From assembly GCF_000974485.1 (NCBI RefSeq), contig NZ_BBOM01000009.1:496001-560000 (forward strand): a DNA stretch of 64,000 nt, given 5' to 3'. The stretch comes from Streptomyces sp. NBRC 109706. GTDB taxonomy: Bacteria; Actinomycetota; Actinomycetes; Streptomycetales; Streptomycetaceae. Below are positions 42,658-50,468 of the stretch, in pieces. The notes under the pieces were generated by a model, which did no database searches, was not told the DNA's origin, and saw only the letters and a program-made list of their open reading frames with translations. How positions within the stretch are numbered: position 1 is the first letter of the stretch; each line of letters opens with the position of its first letter. A program made the position numbers and the translations under genes.

Positions 42658-43488
42658 GTGACCAAACTGGCAATGCCCGTGGACTCCGCTATAAGAGTCT
42701 CCACCGCTTCCGTGTCGCACGCCGAGCCCGTCGCCGGGACACATGAGGCCGTGGACAGTGTGGAGAGGACGCTGCTTGAGGCATACGCGCTGGTGGACTC
42801 CATTGTCGCGACCCATCGGGCGGCCGAGAAACAACGCCCGGTGGTAATGGTGGGAGACGACTACGGTTCCGTTCACGACACCCTGACCAGGTTGATCGGA
42901 AGCGCCAAGTACGCCGTCAGCGTGATGCTGCCGCACAGCGGTGAACAGGCGGAATCCGTTCTCGCGGCGATTCGCGAGCGCGGCGCCGAACGCCCCGCCT
43001 CCGTGGTGCTGCGGCTGCTGTGCACACCGGAGGTGATCGACAGCACGGCCCTCAAGGACCAGGCCCAGCGCATCGACCGCTCCGAGGTGCGGGTCCTGGA
43101 AAAGGATGCTCATGCCGCGCTCATCATCGACGGCCGCGCGGCCCTCACCTGGTCGGCCCGCTCCTCGCTCGACGGGGCCGCCACCCTGGTGACCGACCTG
43201 GCCACGGCCAAGGCGCTGGACCTGCTCTTCGCCGGCGTATGGCGGACCGGACGACCGCTGGCGGAGTACCTGAGGACACGGGAGCGGCTGGACACCGAGA
43301 TGACGCGACGCGTCCTGCTCTCCCTGCGGGCCGGGCACACCGACGCCGTGGCGGCGAGCGAGATGTCGGTGTCCCTGCGCACCTACCGACGGCACGTGGC
43401 GAAGATCATGCGGGACATGGGGGCGGACTCCAGATTCCAAGCCGGCGTCCGCAGCGTCGAGTTGGGGCTGCTACCGGTCCGACGCTGA
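42658..43488 (+). CDS. LuxR-type HTH regulator, first of a tandem pair
   Basis: A 276-aa protein. An N-terminal helical segment (about 25-60) leads to a central alpha/beta domain (about 60-205) resembling the phospholipase-D-like sensor part of TrmB-type regulators (SVMLPHSGEQAESVL, HAALIIDGRAALTW). A C-terminal LuxR-type HTH (about 210-270) has DAVAASEMSVSLRTYRRHV. It shares architecture and the ending RFQAGV.S.ELGLLP with the next protein. GTG start at 42658 after GGGGGGAA. Probably a pathway-specific activator or repressor of the NRPS/PKS cluster. Confidence 0.82.
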   Translation: MTKLAMPVDSAIRVSTASVSHAEPVAGTHEAVDSVERTLLEAYALVDSIVATHRAAEKQRPVVMVGDDYGSVHDTLTRLIGSAKYAVSVMLPHSGEQAESVLAAIRERGAERPASVVLRLLCTPEVIDSTALKDQAQRIDRSEVRVLEKDAHAALIIDGRAALTWSARSSLDGAATLVTDLATAKALDLLFAGVWRTGRPLAEYLRTRERLDTEMTRRVLLSLRAGHTDAVAASEMSVSLRTYRRHVAKIMRDMGADSRFQAGVRSVELGLLPVRR

Positions 43489-43522
43489 CGGCGCTCGACC
43501 ACACGCGACGGGAGGTCGTGGG

Positions 43523-44332
43523 TTGAAGAGATCGAATGGGTCGGGTTCGGAACCACACCGTCCGTCGGGCACCGGGGGGGCCGAACGCGAACACACGCGG
43601 GACGAACTCAAGCAGGAACTGCTGGAGCTGCGCGCCCTCATCGAGTCCACCGTGGTCAAGCACCGCAAGCGGTTCTCCCAGAGCGCGCTGGTCAGGGAGC
43701 TGCCTCCGGAGGAGGTCCGCCCCACGATCGAGACACTGATCGGCGAGGCGACCAGCACCCTGGAGGTGGCGCTTGGCGGCGACGCCGGCTTCGCCAGAAG
43801 TGCCTACACCGCACTGCGGAGGGCCCTCGACGCGCGCGGCCACTCGCCGCACACCCGGCTGCTGTGCGGCGTCGCCTCGCTGGACGAGACCTTTGTGCGC
43901 GACGCCCTGACCACCGGCCACACGCTGGAGGTGCGCACCACCGAGATGCCGCCGCTGTCCACCGTCGTCCTCGACGGTTCGGCCGCCCTGGTGAGCGTGG
44001 ACACCGCCGGCTCCCCGCGGGCCTCGCTCATCAGGGCCGAGACCCTGCTGCGGGCCGTCCGCACCCTCTACGACAACGTGTGGGGCTCCGCCACCGTCCT
44101 GACCAAGCGCATCCACTTCGGCGACCTGGCCAAGACCGACACCGTGCGGCGGGTGCTCCAGCGGCTGAGGGACGGGGTGACGGACGAGGTGGCGGCCCGC
44201 GAACTCGGCATGTCGGTCCGCACCTACCGCCGCTATGTCGCCGAGATCATGGCCCTGCTCGGCGCCGAATCGCGCTTCCAAGCCGGCGTCTACGCGGCGG
44301 AGTTGGGCCTGTTGCCCCCTCAGGAACGTTGA
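43523..44332 (+). CDS. LuxR-type HTH regulator, second of a tandem pair
   Basis: A 269-aa paralogue of the preceding protein. It has a Lys/Glu-rich N-terminal coil (about 22-65), the same TrmB/PLD-like middle domain and a C-terminal HTH (VAARELGMSVRTYRRYV). The TTG start has GGGAGG at a suitable distance, and no better start is nearby. It lies 34 nt after its paralogue, and the two are probably co-transcribed and could form a heteromer. They diverged well before the present, because only the HTH half aligns easily by eye. Confidence 0.82.
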   Translation: MKRSNGSGSEPHRPSGTGGAEREHTRDELKQELLELRALIESTVVKHRKRFSQSALVRELPPEEVRPTIETLIGEATSTLEVALGGDAGFARSAYTALRRALDARGHSPHTRLLCGVASLDETFVRDALTTGHTLEVRTTEMPPLSTVVLDGSAALVSVDTAGSPRASLIRAETLLRAVRTLYDNVWGSATVLTKRIHFGDLAKTDTVRRVLQRLRDGVTDEVAARELGMSVRTYRRYVAEIMALLGAESRFQAGVYAAELGLLPPQER

Positions 44333-44483
44333 CCCGGTGGGCCGGACGTCGATGGAAGGATGACAGCAACCAGCCAGCGTCGTTGCCCACCCCGACGCGG
44401 ATGACCAGCATGGGACGGTTGCCGTCCCGTCCCCTTCCGGCCATCGGACGGCGGGACGGCGGCCTCTTCGAGTGGAGTAGTTC

Positions 44484-45581
44484 ATGGCAGTGCACCAGTT
44501 CCGGCGCGACCCGCTGCGCTCCGACACCGTTCCGGTCCAGGACTGGCGGGTCGGCTCCCAGGCGGTGCTGCGGAAGCTCTACGGCGGTCCCCGCCGTCGA
44601 CTCCGGCCCGCCGAACGGGAGGTGGAGCGGCGGCTGCACGCCGGACTCCAGGCCGTGGAGGAGGAGCTGCGCCTCGCCGTCTCCACCGACGTCGACCCCC
44701 GGATCGCCGAGCTGGCCAGCCACATAGCCGCCGCCGGCGGAAAGCGACTGCGCCCCCTGCTGGCCCTGATGGCCGCCGAGTTCGGCGATCCGACCCGCGA
44801 CGGGGTGGTGCGCGCCGCCGCCGTCGTGGAGCTCGTCCATATCGCCTCCCTCTACCACGACGACGTGATGGACGGGACGGACACCCGGCGCGGCGTGCAG
44901 AGCGCCAACTCCCGCTGGGGCAACCCCCTCGCCGTGCTCGGTGGCGACTGGCTGCTGGCCCGCGCCGCGCAACTCGCCGCCGACCTCGGACAGCACGCCG
45001 TCCGCCACAACTCCCAGGCCGCCGTCCGGCTGGTCGAGGGACAGTTCCGCGAACTCCTCGGCCCCGCGCCGGACGAGGACCCGGTGGACCACTACTTCGA
45101 GGTCATCGCAGGCAAGACCGTCGAGCTGGTGGCCATGTCCCTCAGCATCGGCGCCACCCAGGCGGGGGCGCCGGCCGAGTACACGGAGGTGCTGAGCGAG
45201 TACGGCGCCAACCTGGGCGCGGCCTTCCAGATCTCCGACGATCTGATAGACCTCCTGTCGCCCTCCGGGGTGAGCGGCAAGGAGCAGGGCAGGGACCTCA
45301 GGATCGGCGTGCTCAGCCTCCCCGTGCTGCTGGCGCGCGCCGACAGCAGCCCGGAGGGAGCCGAGCTGCGGGCCCTCGTCGAACAGGGGCCGATCACCGA
45401 CTCCAGGACCCACCGCAGCACCCTGAAGCTCTTCCGCGACTCCCCCGCCGTCGCCAGGAGCCGCACCCTGATGCACGAGCGGGTCGAACGGGCGCGCGCC
45501 GGACTCGCCTCGCTGCCGGACATCCCGGCCAGGACGGCCCTCGACGCGATGTGCGACTTCGTGACCGACCGGAGCTCCTGA
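44484..45581 (+). CDS. Polyprenyl diphosphate synthase
   Basis: A 365-aa trans-isoprenyl diphosphate synthase. The first Asp-rich motif is YHDDVMDGTDTRRG, the second QISDDLIDLL, with GGKRLRPLL near the N terminus and the GKT element in IAGKTVEL. Length and motifs fit long-chain (heptaprenyl- or octaprenyl-type) synthases used for menaquinone side chains. An N-terminal extension of about 45 residues is poorly conserved. It ends 6 nt from the convergent methyltransferase gene. It is probably core metabolism and marks the right border of the cluster, though a role with the ABC1 kinase is conceivable. Confidence 0.9.
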   Translation: MAVHQFRRDPLRSDTVPVQDWRVGSQAVLRKLYGGPRRRLRPAEREVERRLHAGLQAVEEELRLAVSTDVDPRIAELASHIAAAGGKRLRPLLALMAAEFGDPTRDGVVRAAAVVELVHIASLYHDDVMDGTDTRRGVQSANSRWGNPLAVLGGDWLLARAAQLAADLGQHAVRHNSQAAVRLVEGQFRELLGPAPDEDPVDHYFEVIAGKTVELVAMSLSIGATQAGAPAEYTEVLSEYGANLGAAFQISDDLIDLLSPSGVSGKEQGRDLRIGVLSLPVLLARADSSPEGAELRALVEQGPITDSRTHRSTLKLFRDSPAVARSRTLMHERVERARAGLASLPDIPARTALDAMCDFVTDRSS

Positions 45582-45587
45582 ACCCCG

Positions 45588-46982
45588 CTACGCGCGCTCG
45601 GCGTCGGTGGCCTCAGCGCCCCGACGGCGCTTCGCCACCGGCTCCAGAACGGCCACGCACTCCAGATGGTGGGTCATCGGGAAGAGGTCGAACGCCCGCA
45701 GAAAGCGCGGCACATAGCCGGCCTCGGCGAAGTGCCGCAGATCCCGGGCCAACGCCGCCGGATCGCAGGCGACATAGGCGATCCGCCGCGCCCCGAGACC
45801 CGCGACCCGACGCACCACAGCGCCGCCGGCGCCGGCCCTGGGCGGGTCGAGCACCACCAGGTCAGCCGCCGTGATCCCGGTCGCCGGGAGCACCTTGGCG
45901 ACCGGACCGTGCTCCACCCGCACCCGCACCCGGGGATAGCCGGAGAGGTTGTGCTGGGCGTCCCGCACCGCGCGCTTCGACGCCTCGATGCCCACCACGG
46001 CGCCCCGCTCCCCCAGCCGCTGGGCCAGCGCGCCGGCGAACAGGCCGACGCCGCAGTAGAGGTCGAGCGCCGTCTCGCCCCGGCGCGGGATCAGGCCGCG
46101 CATCACCGCGTCCACCAGCACCTCGGCGGCCTGGGTGTGCCCCTGCCAGAAGCCGCCGCCGCCGACCCGCCAGGTGTGGTCGTCGGCCCGCTCCCGGACG
46201 AACGCCCGGCCGTGCACCCGGTGCACCGGCTGATCGCCGCCCCGCCCGTTCGCCGGCTCGGCCCGCATCACGGAGACCGGACGGTCCAACTCGACCAGCG
46301 GCAGCCGCCGTTCGGGGCGCGGGGTGAGCACCACAAGGCGGTCGTGCGAGCCGGTCGCGGCCACCGCGTCGATCGAGGCCATGCCCGGCCACTCCCGCCG
46401 CTCGATGCCCAGCTCGGTGACGCCCTCGGCCGCGATCAGACAGCGGTCGACCGGCTCCACCTCGTGCGAACGATGCCGCCGCAGCCCCGCCCTGCCCTGT
46501 TCGTCCACCGCGTAGCTCACCCGGGTGCGCCAGGCCGGCACCTCGCCGGCCGGCACCTTGTCGCCGGGGGCCGGCTCCACCGTGCCGTCCCAGCCGGCCT
46601 GTTCGGGCGTGAGCCCGGCCAGCTGGGCCAGCTGCTCGGCCAGCACCTCGCCCTTGAGCCGCCGCTGCCCACCCGGCTTCACATGCTGCCAGTCGCAGCC
46701 GCCACAGCGCCCGGGACCGGAGAACGGGCAGGGCGCCGGCACCCGGTCCCTGGCCGCTTCGAACACCTCGACGGCGTCGGCGCGCAGATAACGGGAGTCC
46801 TCCCGGCCCTCCGTCACCCGGGCCAGCACCCGCTCCCCCGGCAGGGTGTGCCGGACGAACAGCACCCGCCCCTCCGGGGTCCTGGCCACGCAGTGCCCCC
46901 CGTGGGCCACCGGGCCGACCTCGACCTCGTACTCCTGGCCGACCAGGGAGGCCGCCTTGTTGGACGCGGGTTCGGTGGCCAT
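45588..46982 (-). CDS. Class I SAM-dependent RNA methyltransferase, TrmA/RumA family
   Basis: A 464-aa protein with an N-terminal TRAM domain (about 12-70). A Cys cluster CPFSGPGRCGGCDWQH could bind a 4Fe-4S centre. The Rossmann methyltransferase domain has LDLYCGVGLFAG and VVLDPPRAG, and the catalytic Cys lies in YVACDPAAL. Family members make 5-methyluridine in tRNA or rRNA, and which target applies here cannot be told. The ATG at 46982 begins MATEPASNK. Upstream in-frame codons are Arg/Pro-rich. It is divergent from the TrkA genes. Confidence 0.92.
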   Translation of the reverse strand: MATEPASNKAASLVGQEYEVEVGPVAHGGHCVARTPEGRVLFVRHTLPGERVLARVTEGREDSRYLRADAVEVFEAARDRVPAPCPFSGPGRCGGCDWQHVKPGGQRRLKGEVLAEQLAQLAGLTPEQAGWDGTVEPAPGDKVPAGEVPAWRTRVSYAVDEQGRAGLRRHRSHEVEPVDRCLIAAEGVTELGIERREWPGMASIDAVAATGSHDRLVVLTPRPERRLPLVELDRPVSVMRAEPANGRGGDQPVHRVHGRAFVRERADDHTWRVGGGGFWQGHTQAAEVLVDAVMRGLIPRRGETALDLYCGVGLFAGALAQRLGERGAVVGIEASKRAVRDAQHNLSGYPRVRVRVEHGPVAKVLPATGITAADLVVLDPPRAGAGGAVVRRVAGLGARRIAYVACDPAALARDLRHFAEAGYVPRFLRAFDLFPMTHHLECVAVLEPVAKRRRGAEATDAERA

Positions 46983-47191
46983 GGCAGTGCGGCTCCAGAA
47001 GGTCGGCGCTGGTCTGCGGGACGGGCTCGCCCGGAACGGGGCCCGACGGGTCGGTGCGAACGCCCGGGTAATCGGGCGGCGACGGACCAGTCTACGGCCG
47101 CTCGTGACAGGCTTACGCCCACCGGGCCCGACGCCCGTTCGAAAGCGACGGGGAGAGGCGGCCGGTAGCGTGGTGAGCGCGGAGGAGAGCA

Positions 47192-47854
47192 ATGCACATC
47201 GTGATCATGGGCTGCGGCCGGGTCGGCGCGACCCTGGCGCACGGGCTGGAGGAACGGGGGCATTCGGTCGCCGTGATCGACAAGGACCCCACGGCGTTCC
47301 GCCGCCTCGGCTCCGGGTTCGAGGGGCGCCGGGTGACCGGGCTCGGCTTCGACCGGGACACCCTGGTGGAGGCGGGCCTCCCCGAGGCCGGCGCCTTCGC
47401 GGCGGTCAGCAGCGGCGACAACTCCAACATCATCGCCGCCCGGGTGGCACGCGAGGTCTTCGGCGTCCGCCATGTGACCGCCAGGATCTACGACTCCCGC
47501 CGGGCCGAGGTCTACGAACGCTTCGGCATCCCCACGGTGGCCACCGTGCGCTGGACCGCCGACCAGATGGTCCGCCGGCTGCTGCCGGCCGGCGCCGAGC
47601 CGCTGTGGCGCGACCCGAGCGGCGAGGTGCAGCTCTCCGAGGTGACGCTGGCCCCGTCCTGGATCGGGCACGAGCTGCGCCGCTTCCAGGAGACCACCGG
47701 GGTCAGGGTGGCGTTTGTGACCCGGCTGGGCGAGGCCACCCTGCCGACCGCCGGCATGGTGCTCCAGGAGGGCGATCTGGTGCATGTGCTGATGTACCGC
47801 GACCGGATCGCCGAGGTGGAGGCCGCCTGCGTCCGGGGGCCCGAACCGCGATGA
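47192..47854 (+). CDS. TrkA-family K+ transport regulator (first of two)
   Basis: A 220-aa protein with an RCK_N Rossmann domain (MHIVIMGCGRVGATLA, then VIDKD) and a C-terminal RCK_C half. Such proteins bind NAD(H) or nucleotides and gate Trk/Ktr potassium channels from the cytoplasm. GGAGGAGAGC precedes the ATG. A second TrkA gene follows after 37 nt, a pairing typical of actinobacteria (CeoB/CeoC). No channel subunit gene is in the window. Confidence 0.92.
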   Translation: MHIVIMGCGRVGATLAHGLEERGHSVAVIDKDPTAFRRLGSGFEGRRVTGLGFDRDTLVEAGLPEAGAFAAVSSGDNSNIIAARVAREVFGVRHVTARIYDSRRAEVYERFGIPTVATVRWTADQMVRRLLPAGAEPLWRDPSGEVQLSEVTLAPSWIGHELRRFQETTGVRVAFVTRLGEATLPTAGMVLQEGDLVHVLMYRDRIAEVEAACVRGPEPR

Positions 47855-47891
47855 CCGAACAGCTCACCGACACACTTTGGGAGGCCCCCGC

Positions 47892-48578
47892 ATGCGGGTG
47901 GTGATCGCGGGAGCCGGCGCGGTGGGGCGCTCGGTGGCGACCGAACTGCTGGAGAACGGGCACGAGGTGCTGCTGATCGACCGGGACCCGGTGGCGGTCT
48001 CCGTGGAACGCGTGCCGGAGGCCGAATGGCTGCTGGCCGACGCGTGCGAGATCGCCACCCTCGACGAGGCCGCGCTGGAACGCTGTCAGGTGGTGATCGC
48101 CGCCAGCGGCGACGACAAGGCCAACCTGGTGGTCTCGCTGCTGGCCAAGACGGAGTACGGGGTGCCCCGGGTGGTCGCCCGGGTCAACCACCCGGCCAAC
48201 GAGTGGCTGTTCAACGACTCCTGGGGCGTCGACGTGGCGGTCTCGACGCCCCGGCTGATGTCCGCGCTGGTCGAGGAGGCGGTGAGCGTCGGGGACCTGG
48301 TGCGGCTGATGCGCTTCAGCCAGGGCGACGCCAACCTGGTGGAACTGACCCTGGCCGAGGGCGCGACGCTGGTCGGCACCCGGGTGGGCGAGGTGGCCTG
48401 GCCACAGGACACCGCGCTGGTGACCATCATCAGGGGCAGCCGGGTCCTGATCCCGGACCCGGACGACGCGCTGGCCGCCGGCGACGAACTGCTCTTCGTC
48501 GCCACCGGCAGCCGGGAGGCCGAGCTGGAGACCCTGCTGACCGAGCCCCACCCCCAGGGCCCGGGGGAACGGCGTTAG
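47892..48578 (+). CDS. TrkA-family K+ transport regulator (second of two)
   Basis: A 228-aa RCK_N/RCK_C protein (MRVVIAGAGAVGRSVATEL, LIDRDP). The ATG at 47892 has GGGAGG 7 nt upstream. A TTG 15 nt earlier overlaps that ribosome site and is unlikely. Partner of the preceding TrkA protein. Its TAG stop overlaps the TAA stop of the convergent DUF3159 gene by two bases, so there is no room for a terminator between them. Confidence 0.92.
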   Translation: MRVVIAGAGAVGRSVATELLENGHEVLLIDRDPVAVSVERVPEAEWLLADACEIATLDEAALERCQVVIAASGDDKANLVVSLLAKTEYGVPRVVARVNHPANEWLFNDSWGVDVAVSTPRLMSALVEEAVSVGDLVRLMRFSQGDANLVELTLAEGATLVGTRVGEVAWPQDTALVTIIRGSRVLIPDPDDALAAGDELLFVATGSREAELETLLTEPHPQGPGERR

Positions 48579-49351
48579 GAGGGTGCGTCGGAGCCCCGGC
48601 CCGGCAGCGGGTCGACCGTGCCGACGGCCGGCTGCTTCGCCGCCTCCTTGGCGGCCTTCTCCGCCGCCTCCTTGGCTTCCTCCCTGGCCTCCCACTCGGC
48701 GATCACATCGATCGGCGCCGGCGCCTTCACCAGGATGATCCAGGTGAAGTAGACCGCCACCAGAAACGGCGGAATGCCCAACGCGACGCGCAGCCAGCCG
48801 AGTTGGGTGGCGTCCCCCCAGAAGTAGATCGGGAAGGTGATGGCCGACTTCGCCAGCAGGATCCCGCCCCAGACATAGCTGGACTTCACATAGGCCCGCT
48901 TACGGCCCGGGTTGCGGGTGCGCCAGGACAGGTTCTCCCGGAAGATCGGGCCGAGCAGCAGCCCCAGCAGCGGCCAGCCGACGGCCGCGCTGAGCAGGTA
49001 GGCGACGCTCAGACAGAGCGTGTAGACCATGCCGGGGAGATAGAAGTTCTTGGCGTCGCCCGAGATCATCGCGAACGCCGCGCCGAAGGCCACCCCGAAG
49101 ACACCGCTGAGGGCGTGCTTGACGCTGTCCCGCCGCAGCAGCCTGGCCAGCGCCATCAGCGCCGACAGGCTGACCGCGCCGATGGCCGCCGGGTTGATCT
49201 CCCGGGTGATGGTGAAGATCAACACGAACACCAGACCTGGCACCGTGGTCTCCACCATCCCGCGCACCCCGCCGAAGGCGGCGAAGAACGCCTCCCTGGT
49301 GGCGGCCTCGTCCGGTGTCCGGTCGGCGGTCTGACTGTCAGGTGAGGTCAC
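48575..49351 (-). CDS. DUF3159 family membrane protein
   Basis: A 258-aa membrane protein with about six hydrophobic helices and a Lys/Glu/Ala-rich charged tail (EAREEAKEAAEKAAKEAAK). It fits DUF3159, an actinobacterial family of unknown function near TrkA and OB-fold genes. The GTG at 49351 is preceded by AGGAG at 7 nt, better than the GTG at 49369, which has none. The start overlaps the OB-fold gene's stop region by location only. They share an operon. Confidence 0.85.
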   Translation of the reverse strand: MTSPDSQTADRTPDEAATREAFFAAFGGVRGMVETTVPGLVFVLIFTITREINPAAIGAVSLSALMALARLLRRDSVKHALSGVFGVAFGAAFAMISGDAKNFYLPGMVYTLCLSVAYLLSAAVGWPLLGLLLGPIFRENLSWRTRNPGRKRAYVKSSYVWGGILLAKSAITFPIYFWGDATQLGWLRVALGIPPFLVAVYFTWIILVKAPAPIDVIAEWEAREEAKEAAEKAAKEAAKQPAVGTVDPLPGRGSDAPS

Positions 49352-49355
49352 CCGG

Positions 49356-49757
49356 CTACTCCTGTCCACGGGGTTGCAGCTGGTATCGGGGATTGAACAG
49401 CACCGGCTTGCCGCCTGTCACGGTGATCCGCCCGGAGGCGACCATCGAGCGGCCCGGCTCGACCCCGGCTATCGCGCCCCGGCCCAGCCACACCACGTCG
49501 AGACAGGCACTGCCGTCGTCCAGCCGCGCCTCAAGGGCCGGCATCCCGGCCACGGTCCGCTCCCGCACCTCACGCAGCGTGCCGGTGACCCGCACCACGG
49601 GGCGGCCGGCCGACGCCGAGGCGCAGTCCCCTATCCGGGTGCACGGCGCCGCGGCCGGCTCGGCCGCCAGATCCTCCCCGGGCCCGCCCGTCCCCGAACG
49701 ACCCAGCAGACGCCTCAGACGCCCACCGCGCTTCCCGGCGCGGCCTTCCGCAGTCAT
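49356..49757 (-). CDS. OB-fold nucleic-acid-binding domain protein
   Basis: A 133-aa protein. A basic, disordered N-terminal part (about 1-45) is followed by an OB-fold (VVRVTGTLREVRERTVAG, CLDVVWLGRGA, MVASGRITVTGGKPVLFN) like the RecG/RecJ-associated OB domain. Likely binds nucleic acid. The actual partner is unknown. It lies between kdpE and the DUF3159 gene, the same order as in other streptomycetes (recalled). Confidence 0.85.
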   Translation of the reverse strand: MTAEGRAGKRGGRLRRLLGRSGTGGPGEDLAAEPAAAPCTRIGDCASASAGRPVVRVTGTLREVRERTVAGMPALEARLDDGSACLDVVWLGRGAIAGVEPGRSMVASGRITVTGGKPVLFNPRYQLQPRGQE

Positions 49758-49787
49758 GCCTTCAGCGTAACGTGGCCCCGCGCCGCC

Positions 49788-50468
49788 TCACGGCTCGAAG
49801 CGGTATCCCATCCCCGGTTCGGTGATCAGATGCCGGGGATGCGACGGATCGGCCTCCAGCTTGCGCCGCAGCTGCGCCATGTAGACCCGCAGGTAGTTGG
49901 TCTCCGTGAGATGGGTCGGCCCCCACACCTCCAGCAGCAGCTGCTTGTGGCTCACCAGCTTGCCGGTGCCCCGGATCAGCACCTCGAGGAGATGCCACTC
50001 GGTCGGGGTCAACCGCACGTCGCGGCCCGCCCGGTGGACCTTCTTGGCCGCCAGGTCGACGGTGAAGCCGACCGTCTCCACCACCGGCTCCTCCTCCGCC
50101 TGGACCGGATCGGAGCGGCGCACCGCGGCACGCAGCCGCGCCAGCAGCTCGTCCATCCCGAACGGCTTGGTGACGAAGTCGTCGGCGCCCGCGTCCAGTG
50201 CCTTGACCTTCTCCTCCGAGGTCTGCCGGGCGGACAGCACGATGATCGGCACCCGGGTCCAGCCCCGGACGCGGGTGATCACCTGCACCCCGTCCATATC
50301 GGGCAGGCCCAGGTCCAGAATGATCACGTCCGGGTGGTTGGCCGCCGCGACCCGCAGCGCGGTGGAACCGTCGGCCGCCGTGTCCACCTGGTAGCCGCGC
50401 GCCTTGAGGTTGATCACCAGAGCGCGGAGAATCTGCGGCTCGTCATCGACCACGAGCACCCGGTGCAT
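49788..50468 (-). CDS. kdpE: KdpE response regulator
   Basis: A 226-aa OmpR-type response regulator. The receiver has Asp-Asp in VVDDEP, phosphoacceptor Asp in IILDLGLP and Lys in VTKPF. The C-terminal winged helix ends GYRFEP. Partner of the KdpD kinase, whose gene overlaps this start by 26 nt. KdpE normally activates the kdpFABC K+-ATPase operon. That operon is not in this window, so this pair acts at a distance or on other K+ genes. Confidence 0.93.
   Translation of the reverse strand: MHRVLVVDDEPQILRALVINLKARGYQVDTAADGSTALRVAAANHPDVIILDLGLPDMDGVQVITRVRGWTRVPIIVLSARQTSEEKVKALDAGADDFVTKPFGMDELLARLRAAVRRSDPVQAEEEPVVETVGFTVDLAAKKVHRAGRDVRLTPTEWHLLEVLIRGTGKLVSHKQLLLEVWGPTHLTETNYLRVYMAQLRRKLEADPSHPRHLITEPGMGYRFEP

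Noticed and set aside
39944..44332. bldA (TTA codon) control of the cluster regulators
   Set aside because: I looked for in-frame TTA codons in the IclR, LysR-like and LuxR-type genes and noticed none.
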